DNA of 64,000 nucleotides from Bugula neritina (taxonomy: Eukaryota; Bryozoa; Gymnolaemata; Cheilostomatida; Bugulidae): positions 34,113,504-34,177,503 of the forward strand of contig OZ037765.1 in the NCBI GenBank assembly GCA_964035545.1, given 5' to 3'. The notes under the pieces were generated by a model that did not search any database, was not told the origin of the DNA, and saw only the letters and a list, made by a program, of their open reading frames with translations. Positions 12,449 to 25,300 of the stretch are shown piece after piece. A program made the translations under genes and the position numbers. The first letter of the stretch is position 1. Each line of letters starts with the position of its first letter.

Positions 12449-13309
12449 CTCAACCAAGTAGCCAATGAACATAACTCTCCCATACAATTGACCAATGAGC
12501 ATAAGTAATGCAGAAGTATACATTATGAGAGCATTTGTTCTTACACTTTAAGTTTCAGACACTGAAGTGAAGCATTGCCACCAACAGGGATCTTACTAAC
12601 TTTAAATATATTTTACTAAACTATATTATGCAGTAATGAGCTAACAGTTGCGTCTTCATATTTACACTTGAACTTTATTTAATAAGTAATTTGGAATTAT
12701 AATGCCGATAGAATGTATAATATACTGCGTAACAATAATATTATGTTCACAACACAATAGATTAACAAATTTATAAATAATACGTACAATAATATATAAA
12801 AATATCCTAAAGTGACCAAAAACTAATTTATATATAAACATTGCATTCGGCAACTTGGCATTGAGCATTGGGTCGTGCAGATAAACTGACTGTTAGTGTA
12901 GTCATCTTAATCAAGAGTACACATGTATCGGAGTCGGCAGAAGTACTTACTAAGGGGGGTGGATAAAGGACGAGAGGGTGGAGGGGGTAGGGGTTAACAC
13001 ATACATATATACCCTGATATATTGGAAATGATTTAATAAGAGTTATGAAATTATATGACTGGTTTGTGGTACGACACAATCTAACAGCAGATGACTTGCG
13101 GCAGCACTAGAGCCGCTGTCAACTGTCAGGGAGGAGACGACTCCTGTAGAAAACGCTGTTCAGTTGTAAGGATTGTCTTCTCTGCGTCTCATATTCATAT
13201 TATGCTGAGTTCTGTACACGTGAAAGACTAAGTTCAGAGGTCAGCAGGCAGCGTGCGGAGAGTGAAAGACGTACAGATTAGTTGATGATGCTGACTTTAC
13301 TACTTGATG
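12449..13309. other. Tail-to-tail spacer between the dioxygenase gene and NPC1
   Basis: 3' flanks of two convergent genes. A minus-strand AATAAA (plus-strand tttatt at 12674-12679) is a candidate NPC1 polyadenylation signal. Just after the dioxygenase stop, the last coding bases (aagtagccaatg) recur at 12456 and, weaker, at 12490, a small local duplication. I see no gene here. Confidence 0.5.
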
Positions 13310-16300
13310 CTAGAACAGGTCTCCGTTGCTGATGAGCTGTTGCCTGTCTTCCCGGTCCTTGTGGGCCAGTCTCTCTTTGTTCACTGGGGGACCTGTAACC
13401 ATAGCAACGCGTCAGCATAGCAATATGGAGACATAGTAACATGAACTCAGACTGTCTACTAGCATATATACTACAAGATTAGGAGTTATCTCTCCCCACT
13501 CACCTACGAAGCTGAGTAGAACGGGGAGAAATACGAGGCCGTGAAGCAGTCCAAAGGACACGATGCCGACGTACATCCGGAAGTAGAAGACGACAAATAT
13601 CTGGGAGTCAGCGAAGGCAAGCACTACTATACCGACTATCTTGGTGAATGTGATGCCGTTGAGTACCTGCAGGGAGATCATGTCTTCTATTATATTATAT
13701 TATATTATTTTACAATATATTACATTATATTACAATATATTATATTATATTACAATATATTATATTATAATAGTATATTACACTGTATATGCTATTATAC
13801 TATATGATATTATAGTATACTATATGGGTATATTATTATATTACAGTATATGGTAATATACTGTTATATTATACTACTAATATAATTATATGATATATTA
13901 CAATAAATTATATAAACAACTGTTGTGAGAGTAATATTAAAATCAAGCTGCAAGACAGCTGTGTATTGCCGTGTATAGCAAACAGCCTCATTTCTACCTC
14001 TGCCACCAGAGGGAGTGGAGATTAATGTAGAACTAAGACTATAAAGTAGAACTCACGGAGCTGCCCATAGTAGAGAGTGCGTGACGGGCTCTTTCAACTC
14101 TCGTCTTGAGGGGACTCACGGCAAACGAGCGGATGATGTGAGAACAGAATTCCACTGATATACCAACAGTCTGCGGGGAAATATAGTAGAGTATATGGGG
14201 GATATACAGTAGAGTATGTGGGGATATACAGTAGAATGTGTGGGGATATACAGTAGAGTATGTGTGGGGATATACAATAGAGTATGTGGGAATATACAGT
14301 AGAGTATGTGTGGGGATATATAGTAGAGTACGTGTGGGGATATATAGTAGAGTATGTGTGGGGATATACAGTAGAGTATATGTGGGGATATACAGTAGAG
14401 TATGTTTGGGGATATACAGTAGAGTATGTGTGGGGATATACAATCGAGTATGTGGGGATATACAGTAGAGTATATGGGGGATATACAGTAGAGTGTATGT
14501 GGGGATATACAGTAGAGTGTATGTGGGGATATACAGTAGAGTATGTGTGGGGATATACAGTAGAGTATGTTTGGGGATATACAGTAGAGTATGTTTAGGG
14601 ATATACAGTAGAGTATGTGTGGGGATATACAGTAGAGTATGTGTGGGGATATACAGTAGAGTGTATGTGGGGATATACAGTAGAGTATGTTTGGGGATAT
14701 ACAGTAGAGTATGTGTGGGGATATACAGTAGAGTATGTGTGGGGATATACAGTAGAGTATGTGAGGGGATATACAGTAGAGTATGTGAGGGGATATACAG
14801 TAGAGTGTGTGTGGGGATATACAGTAGAGTATGTGGGGATATACAGTAGAGTATGTGTGGGGATATACAGTAGAGTATGTGAGGGGATATACAGTAGAGT
14901 ATGTGTGGGGATATACAGTAGAGTATTTATAGGGATATACAGTAGAGTATGTGCGGGGATATACAGTAGAGTATATTTCATGACTCATAGGCTACTATAT
15001 TCTATGATATGAAAGCTTAGACTGTGAACCAACCATAACTAGGTTGACGAGAGAGACGGCGTTGAGGCTGATGTCCCACAAGTACATCAGGCCGAACATG
15101 CTGTTGACTATCATGGAGATGGTGACGACAGCGATCACCGCTGACCAGATGTCAAAGCCGAGGAGGAGGAAGGTGACGACAAACACGGCAGCCATACAGA
15201 TGAGCAGATTCTGCCAGGTCTGAGTGGCCACTGTCAGGTACTGCTCGTAGAAGACGTGCCATACACTGCCGGTATATAATAATACCGTATACGTACTATA
15301 TATGTATATGTGTATGTGAGTGGTAATATATGGTATACGGTCATGTAATATAATATATAATAAACAGTGACTGGCCTGAATACACAGCATTCATTAGACT
15401 ATATAGAGCACACAGGTTACAGTAACAGGTCTAGTAGAGAGCATTAGAGTTGATATACACACAGACAGACACACAGGCAGACATACACACAGACAGACAC
15501 ACAGACACACCTGTAGGGGAAGACCTCGATATCGTGGCACTGGGTACAGTTGTGTTGAATGGTTCTCTCCAGATCCTTGGCGAGGCCGAGAGAGAAGTTG
15601 AGGGCGTTGATATAGTCGGCGTCCTTCTGCAGCACAGTGTGGTACGTCATGTAGTAGGACGCCCCGACCTTTGTCTCAGAACCCGAGCCAGACAGCTTCA
15701 CAGCATCTCCGTATGCTGCATGACCCCTGAAAGTTATTACATAGTCTACACTCCTTGGAGTAGGCGAGGGTAAGTCTACACCCCTTAGAGTAGTATAGTA
15801 GTACACTCACCCCCTAGAGTAGTATAGTAGTACACCCCTTAGAGTAGTATAGTAGTACACCCCCTAGAGTAGTATAGTAGTACACCCCCTAGAGTAGTAT
15901 AGTAGTACACTCACCCCTTGGAACAAGCAGCTGTGGGATTGTCATGGAGATACCAGTCTAAATATTCCTTAAAATCTTCTGGTTTCGGCCTTCCCTTGTC
16001 AAACGAAGCGTTACAACTTTTACATCCGGGTGTCGTGGTATCTGAAAAACAGGAAATACTAAACTTGTCTGAGGAACACCGTTGATTCTGTGACTATTGT
16101 ATATGTAGGATACTATAAGCATGCAGTTACTATACTATAAGCATACAGTTACTATACTATAAGCATACAGTTACTATACTATAAGCATACAGTTACTATA
16201 CTATAAGCATACAGTTACTATACTATAAGCATACAGTTACTATACTATAAGCATACAGTTACTATACTATAAGCATACATTTACTATACTATAAGCATAC

Positions 16301-19300
16301 AGTTACTATACTATAAGCATACAGATAATATACTATAAGCATACAGTTACTATACTATAAGCATACAGATACTATACTATAAGCACACAGTTACTATACT
16401 ATAAGCACACAGTTACTATACTATAAGCATACAGTTACTATACTATAAGCATACAGATACTATACTATAAGCACACAGTTACTATACTATAAGCACACAG
16501 TTACTATACTATAAGCATACAGTTACTATACTATAAGCATACAGATAATATACTATAAGCACACAGTTACTATACTATAAGCAAACAGATAATATACTAT
16601 AAGCATACAGTTACTATACTATAAGCACACAGTTACTATACTATAAGCATACAGTTACTATACTATAAGCATACAGTTACTATACTATAAGCATACAGTT
16701 ACTATACTATAAGCATACAGTTACTATACTATAAGCATACAGATAATATACTATAAGCATACAGATACTATACTATAAGCACACAGTTACTATACTATAA
16801 GCACACAGTTATCATACTATAAGCACACAGCTGCCGCTACTAACCACTGGAGGAACAGAAAGTCTTCGTCCCGTTATCATCCACAGCGTACCGGCAGCAG
16901 GCTAAGCCTGACGCTGCCGGGGCCACCCATGAGAAATAGTCATCAATCCAGGCAGAGGCAGGGTGAGCAATGTATGTGCTATAAATATGTGTATACAGTA
17001 TAGTATGTATATTAGTATAGTATGTATAGAGTATAGTATGTATATTAGTATAGTATGTATAGAGTATAGTATGTATAGAGTATAGTATGTATATTAGTAT
17101 AGTATGTATATTAGTATAGTATATTAGTACAGAGTATAGTATATTAGTACAGAGTATAATATATTAGTATATAATACAGAGTATAGAGTACAGAGTACAG
17201 AGTATAGAGTAAAGAGTATAGAGTATAGTATAGAGTATAGAGTAGAGTACAGAGTACAGAGTATAGTATAGAGTATAGTATAGAGTATATTAGTATAGAG
17301 TACAGAGTACAGAGTATATAGTAAAGAGTATAGAGTATACAGTATATAGAGTATAGCATGTATACTAACTCACCCGTTGGGTTCCCCTGCTGCCTGGTAG
17401 ATCTGACCGGCCAGGGAGTCGTAGGGGCAGCCCGCGGACCCACACACCATATTCTGCTGCTGCCGGACGCTGTAGTCCAGCCCCGGCTTCACCACAAAGT
17501 ATAGCGGAGCTCCTGTGTATCGTAAGATACAGTGTATAGCAGAGAGTATGTACATGTAAGTGTATAGAGTATGTAGAGTATGTACAGGTAAGTATATAGT
17601 AGAGAGTATATAGAATATATACAGGTAAGTGTATAGAAATTACCTGTAGACAGGTAGGTGTTGATCTCAGACAGATAGTCGATGACGTAAGACCCGCGGG
17701 GCATAGACAGCGTCTGGTCGAGGCCGATATCCAGTTTGTTGACGACAGCGATACAGAAGCAGGCCCAGACGCCGAACACGAGGATGACAAGACTGCGCAC
17801 CCAGTCGGTGAGGAGACCAACCGAGTAGAAGTTCTTGAAGAACGCGTAGAGGATTCCCTCAGACTTATCAGAGTATCTTGGGGGAGTTATCTTCAGACAG
17901 CACGCGACGTCCACTCTGTGTTGCTGTGGAGTGAAACAGGTTATATATATATAGATAGAGGGGATAACTCTACATGCTAAAACTCTCGTTATTTAGAAGA
18001 TAATAAACAAGTCAGTTTGACATGACAGAAATATATGCACTTTGTCCCGCAGTAAACAGATTGACTATCACCGAGCAGGAGTTACAGCGACAACAAGAGA
18101 CAACTCATAATATAGCAGTGTGAGGAAAACTCCGACTCAAACATTGCACTGCACGAGATCCTGAGCTACAGGAGACCACGAGGTGGGGGGGGATACCAAC
18201 CTCACTCCTTTTCATATCCAGACTGATGATGCTGACAAAGCAGGTGATTTGAAGGAGGAAATCAAAGAGGACAGCAAAAGCCGAGTAGAAGGCAAACGTC
18301 TTGACAGCCGGCATCTCAGTCAACCCACCTGCAAGGAGAGAAGTACACAGCTAAAAGTCAAGGTCACTCGTACAAACACTCAGCTAGGGTCAAGGTGACG
18401 CTGACTCACACTCAGCTAAGGTGAAGGTGACGCTGACTCACCGAGGAAGAAGGCGCACACCTCCGTCAGACTAGTCAGCAGCATGCTGGGGCCGATCTTG
18501 CCGAGAACTCTGCCAATCTGTTCCTCCCTCGTCTCACTCACAGCTCTCTGGTCTCTCTGTGGAGGGAAGAGAACTCAATGGGTTACAAGAAGACAAGTAG
18601 CTGAGTGTTGGAATACTTTCAGAGAGACAGACACTGGTTGGTTAATGAACCCCTGTCTAACCAATCATCTACCAGTAACCGCTGCGCTACACAGAATGCA
18701 GTGCGCCATGACTCACCCCGAGAGCGTTGACCAGGATGAAGATGTTGTCGGTGCCGACAGCGAGCACGAGGAAGGGCACGACCTCCAGGATGATGAGAGT
18801 GAGGCTGAAGCCCATGTAGCTGTTGATGCCGATAGAGGAGGCGACGGAGAGCAGCACCACCAGGACTCCGCACATGCCCAGAGAGAACTTCTGCTGCACC
18901 TGCAGGAATAGCGTGTTACTATGGTAACAGTGTGTGTAACTATGTGTAATACAACTTGGTAAACTCAAGTAACTGTTGTTAGAACTCGAGTGCTAGCAAG
19001 AGAGACCGAGTAACAAGAGAGACCGAGTAACAAGAGAGACTGAGTAACAAGAGAGACTGAGTAACAAGAGAGACTGAGTAACAAGAGAGACTGAGTAACA
19101 AGAGAGACTGAGTAACAAGAGAGACTGAGTAACAAGAGAGACTGAGTAACGAGAGAGACTGAGTAACAAGAGAGACTGAGTAACAAGAGAGACTGAGTAA
19201 CAAGAGAGACTGAGTAACAAGAGAGACTGAGTAACAAGAGAGACTGAGTAACAAGAGAGACTGAGTAACAAGAGAGACTGAGTAACAAGAGAGACTGAGT

Positions 19301-22300
19301 AACAAGAGAGACTGAGTAACAAGAGAGACTGAGTAACAAGAGAGACTGAGTAACAAGAGAGACTGAGTAACAAGAGAGACTGAGTAACAAGAGAGACTGA
19401 GTAACAAGAGAGACTGAGTAACAAGAGAGACTGAGTAACAAGAGAGACTGAGTAACAAGAGAGACTGAGTAACAAGAGAGACTGAGTAACAAGAGAGACT
19501 GAGTAACAAGAGAGACTGAGTAACAAGAGAGACTGAGTAACAAGAGAGACTGAGTAACAAGAGAGACTGAGTAACAAGAGAGACTGAGTAACAAGAGAAG
19601 ACTCACCAGCACTTGAGGGGTGCAGCAGGGCAGCCAGTCTCCTAGAGCACAGGCTATGTAGAGGAACATGGCTAGATAGCTGATAGCGATAGTGGCCACG
19701 TCAGACTTACTCGCTCTGGCCAGCTCGTCTTCTATTGACCTCTACAACACGTGCCACTTAGTAATATACACACACGGCATATCTACACGGTAAGCTATAT
19801 AGTATATTATAGAGTATATTAGAATATACAAGATATACACATTCCTCAACCCCTACACTACAACATGCACAGTAAACTAGAGAGAGAGAATAACTCCAAC
19901 CTCCGCACTGTAAGCTATCATCATTCCCTTCTCCTCAGCCTCTTCTCTCACGAACCTCTCAACAAACGTCAAGTACTCTTTCTCCCAGGCTTTGGCCTTG
20001 GCCAGCCGAGGGTCGTCCGGGTTGTGATAGTTGTTGACAGTGAAGGTGACGACGTGGGCCGTGGCCTGCAGGTAGTTGTTACCTGCGCACACAGAACACG
20101 GTACGTTAGTCATGTCTCAGCTAACAACACTGTAACCGTGACAACACTGTAACCACGGCAACACTGTAACTACGGCAACACTGTAACTACGGCAACACTG
20201 TAACCATGGCAACTGAAGAGAAGATAAACTCACCAGAATAACCCCCGAGAGCCACCCAGGGAGAAACCGGTCCGCCAAACTCTGCCAGACAGCTGGAGGC
20301 CAGTTTAGTCGAGTCTATGGTCTGACTGGGATCTCTACAACATGCAGCTATATGTAAGTATATGTATATGTGTATATGTAGGCAGCTAAACTCTGCTGTA
20401 TGTAGGCAGCTAAACTCTGCTATATGTAGGCAGCTAGACTCTGCTATATGTAGGCAGCTAGACTCTGCTATATGTAGGCAGCTAGACTCTGCTATATGTA
20501 GGCAGCTAGACTCTGCTATATGTAGGCAGCTAGACTCTGCTATATGTAGGCAGCTAGACTCTGCTATATGTAGGCAGCTGTATGTAGGCAGCTAGACTCT
20601 GCTGTATGTAGGTAGATTCAGAATAAATAGAGAGACGACTCCAAGAATAAAACGAGTCTAACCCATACGACAGATATAAAAGGCAATACTGCAGCTATAG
20701 CCTAGCACACCGTGATACTAACAATGCATATACTACTGTAACCTTATCATAAAAGGGCCTGTATTTTTGCTAAGGATAATCTTCTGTAATAAAACATTAT
20801 ATTTTAGCAACAAGTTTAAATTCCAAATCTTCAATTACATAATAGCTACTAGACATTCCAAAGGTGTAGCACCAATCAGCTGCTATCAGTATAGATGGGG
20901 GGGGGTCCCGGAGTACACCAGCTGATGGTACTTTGTACTCTGGGGCTGTGATATCAGCCAGGGTATCTCAGAGTTGTACTCAGCCAAGGCCAGAGTGAGA
21001 TAAGACTGTAACACTGTAACACTGTAACACTGTAACACTGTAACACTGTAACACTGTAAGACTGTAACACTGTAACACTGTAAGACTGTAACACTGCACT
21101 GTAACACTGTAACACTGTAACACTGCGCTATGTGCTGTAACACTGCGCTATGTGCTGTAAGACTGTAACACTGTAAGACTGTAACACTGTAACACTGCAC
21201 TGTAACACTGTAACACTGTAACACTGCGCTATGTGCTGTAACACTGTAACACTGCGCTATGTGCTGTAAGACTGTAACACTGTAACACTGTAACACTGTA
21301 ACACTGCACTGTAACACTGTAACACTGTAAGACTGTAAGACTGTAAGACTGTAAGACTGTAACACTGTAACACTGCGCTGTGTTGTAGTTACTGGATGGT
21401 CCAAGGGTCACCCTAGCAGAGCACGTGTCTATCATATCACATAGTTCAGAGTGAACTTCAGAGTAAACTCGTTAGAGAAAGTGTGTGAGAATCAGACAAA
21501 ATGAACATCTACCAACTTTTAGAACAAATACAGCTTATAACCACAAACTTCTGCGTTCAGCTGCAGGACTTCTGCGTTCAGCTGCAGAAGTCCTGCATTC
21601 AGGTGCTGGAGTTCTGCATTCAGGTGCAGAAGTTATACACTCAGCTGTAAGGTACAACACAACCTGAAGGTATATTATGTAACAAACCCCAGCACTTCAC
21701 ATCTGTGGTGAGGTTGAAATGAATAGCTCAACAACAAACTTGACCTGGCTTACACAAGAGTCACTAGCCAAGCACTCAAGTCACTTACCAAGTACTCAAG
21801 TCACTTACCGAGTACTCAAGTCACTAGCCAAGCACTCAAGTCACTTACCCTGTACATGACTTGATATGGTCCACGTAATCGGCAAGAGTGTTGAAGAAAT
21901 CAGTCACTTTCCTCTCGAGGGCCGTCTCGTTGTTCTACAACAGACAGAAAGTGATGTCACAATGTACTCTATATCCTGTGCATAACAAGGAGGTTGATAG
22001 CAGAACTGGGCAGCTTATTTATTTGAATTTCTGTAAAGTTTGGTAAGATAACTCTAAACACACAGATAAGATAGTTGTCAGTTATCACGGCCTGTTATCT
22101 TAGCTATGGAAGGTGAGCAAGTGGGGGGGGGTTGACCTGCAGGTCGTTTACAGGAGAGTTTATCAGCTGTAATGACTGGCCATGTTAGGCCATAGGGTAA
22201 TGGAGACAAATTGAGTTAAGATGAAGGAATTAACTCGTTATTTCATATAATGACTGCCAAGAAGATTAGAAATATTCTGTTATACAGCTGAACAAGACAA

Positions 22301-25300
22301 GTCAGTTACTGTATAGTAACTTACCTGTAAGTAGTGTATAGTAACACACCTGTAAGTAGTGTATAGTAACTTACCTGTAAGTACTGTATAGTAACTCACC
22401 TGGAAATACTGCAGGACGCTGTTGATGACGCAGTTCTTATTGTCGGGGTAGAGCGGCTGGTAGCAGATATCCTCTAATCCCACAGTCTCGTTGTTGCCCA
22501 TGTCAGCCCTCAGGGCAGAGATGTTGTTTTGGAGGTACAGAAGCTAAAGAATGAAAGAGAGACATGAGTTCACAAGAAGATGTAGAGAATGCTGGCAGAG
22601 AGAAGGTAAAGCGCAGTATTAGTATGCAGTGGCTAGATCAGCTGAGAGCCACAGCACCTAGGGCTATAGCCACAGCACCTGGGGCTATAGCCACAGCACC
22701 TGGGGCTATAGCCACCTACACTTTACTCATCCATCTGCACCTCATATCAAACATGTGCCCAGAATCCTACAGCTAGCGGAGCAGAAAGTCGGGTGGGTAA
22801 TGCAGACTCACCTCCTTGAGGAAGTCGAGCTGGAAGCCGCCACTGATGTTGGTGTAGGTGATGGCGGGGTAAGGGTCCTCGTGCATTGAGCTCTTCCACT
22901 TCTTCGGGTCAAATCTGATGATAAGCTGCTCGGTTCGGTAGAAGGGGCTGTAAGGGACAGAAGTATAGTGTCAGGGTGGTGTCAGTATAGTGTCAGGGTG
23001 GTGACAGGATGGTGTCAGGGTGGTGTCAGTATAGTGTCAGGGTGGTGACAGTATAGTGTCAGCGTGGTGACAGTATGTGTCAGGGTCGTGACAGTATAGT
23101 GTCAGGGTGGTGTCAGTATAGTGACAGGGTGGTGTCAGTATAGTGTCCGGGTGGTGACAGTATAGTGTCAGGGTGGTGACACTATAGTGTCAGGGTGGTG
23201 TCAGTATAGTGACAGGGTGGTGTCAGTATAGTGTCCGGGTGGTGTCAGTATAGGGTCAGGGTGGTGACAGTATAGTGTCAGGGAGTTAGTGACTGTGAGA
23301 GAGTTAGTGACTGTGAGAGAGTTAGTGACTGTAAGAGAGTTAGTGACTGTAAGAGAGTGACTGTGAGAGAGTTAGTGACTGTGAGAGAGTTTGTGACTGT
23401 GAGAGAGTTAGTGACTGTAAGAGAGTTAGTGACTGTGAGAGAGTTAGTGACTGTGAGATAGTTAGTGACTGTGAGAGAGTTAGTGACTGTGAGAGAGTTA
23501 GTGACTGTGAGAGAGTTAGTGACTGTAAGAGAGTGACTGTGAGAGAGTTTGTGACTGTGAGAGAGTTAGTGACTGTAAGAGAGTTAGTGACTGTGAGAGA
23601 GTTAGTGACTGTGAGAGAGTTAGTGACTGTGAGAGAGTTAGTGACTGTGAGAGAGTTAGTGACTGTGAGAGAGTTAGTGACTGTGAGAGAGTTAGTGACT
23701 GTGAGAGAGTTAGTGACTGTGAGAGAGTTAGTGACTGTAAGAGAGTTAGTGACTGTGAGAGAGTTAGTGACTGTGAGAGAGTTAGTGACTGTGAGGTAAC
23801 TAAGACTCAGAGTACACTAACTTGAAAGTGCTGTCAAAGTAGTTCTTGTTGCTCCTAGTGACGCTGGTGGGAGCAGACCACAACTCCACGGGGTCGGTGA
23901 TGACCTTAGCGAAGTATATGCCAAAGGTCAGGATGCCGCATATGATGAAACTGATGACTATCACTTTAATAGGATGTCTGGCAGCTACACGGCCCCACCT
24001 ACAACAACAAAACAAAAATTAGTCTAGGAGAAAACTTGAATTAAAGTTAACAAGAAAAATTGAAATTGAACAACAACTATCATCAACTCATAAACGGTAT
24101 TCCAGATGACCTTCAACATACTGACAACTAAATTCAGGTATTGCTCACTACGTAGTCCTCTTGTTTACTGCTAAACACTCGACATATTCCTGCTCAGAGC
24201 ACCATCAGCAAACAATTCCCCGACCTTACTTATTCAATAGGAAATGCTAAACGGGCAGCGAAAGACGTACCATGAAAACGCTGACTCTAGCATTTGCTCC
24301 CACTTCAGTCCGATTTTCTCCAGAATATTCCCTCCGCGAGACTGACTGGCAGTGTGGGACCTGCTGCTGCTGCCGTTACCGAGTGTGGTGCGCACCTGCA
24401 GGAATAGAAGAGTTACCAGGTGATACACCTACCCTATCAGCAGTACTGCTTGTCTAACAGAGTATAATCTAGTGCAGCAGACAGCATTATATTATATGAT
24501 ATACAATATCATAACTCCATTAAATTGTTATATGATATATCATAGTATACATCACATTCATACATTGCTAACTAGAAACTATCTAACTGACACAGTACAC
24601 GTGTACCGAGTAAGGAAAATACCGGCACTACCAGAGAGTTAGTTACTCCACGAGATAAGAGTACATGAGGTGATGGAGATGAGGTGATAGTTTGCTCAGC
24701 TGATAAGCTGCTAGAGACAGACAAGAAAATCACTGTCTGCAGATGTAGAGATATGTGTGCAGATGTAGAGGTGTCTGCAGATGTAGAGATATGTGTGCAG
24801 ATGTAGATATGTGTGCAGATGTAGATATGTGTGCAGATGTAGATATGTGTGCAGATGTAGAGGTGTGTGCAGATGTAGAGGTGTCTGCAGATGTAGAGAT
24901 AAGTGTGCAGATGTAGAGATGTGTGCAGATGTAGAGATGTGTGCAGAAGTAGAGATGTGTGCAGTTGACAAAACTCCCAACTACACAGTGAAGCTGAGAG
25001 TGCATTCTGTTGGGTTATTCGGAGGCCATTGTGATAGCTGAAGATTGTTATCTAAATTATCGTGAGATTAGCGATGAATAGGATACAGTATTTGTACAGT
25101 GAGTACAATATGGCCGCAGCACGAGATGTACAGTGAGTACAACATGGCCGCAGCACGAGATGCAAAGTGAGTACAATATGGCCGCAGCACGAGATGCAGA
25201 GTGAGTACAATATGGCCGCAGCACGAGATGCAGAGTGAGTACAATATGGCCGCAGCACGAGATGTACAGTGAGTACAATATGGCCGCAGCACGAGATGTA

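Noticed and set aside
14116-14988. 290-aa minus-strand open frame rich in Tyr, Cys, Ile and Ser
   Set aside because: It is a translation of the 23-24-bp intronic array of NPC1 intron 23. All frames give periodic peptides, and there is no conserved domain.
18483-18911. Plus-strand 142-aa open frame with acidic residues
   Set aside because: Antisense to NPC1 exons 15-16. The minus strand gives the conserved sterol-sensing domain.
23283-23800. Regularly spaced repeats resembling a CRISPR array
   Set aside because: Units are contiguous with no unique spacers, and the DNA is clearly eukaryotic with spliced genes.
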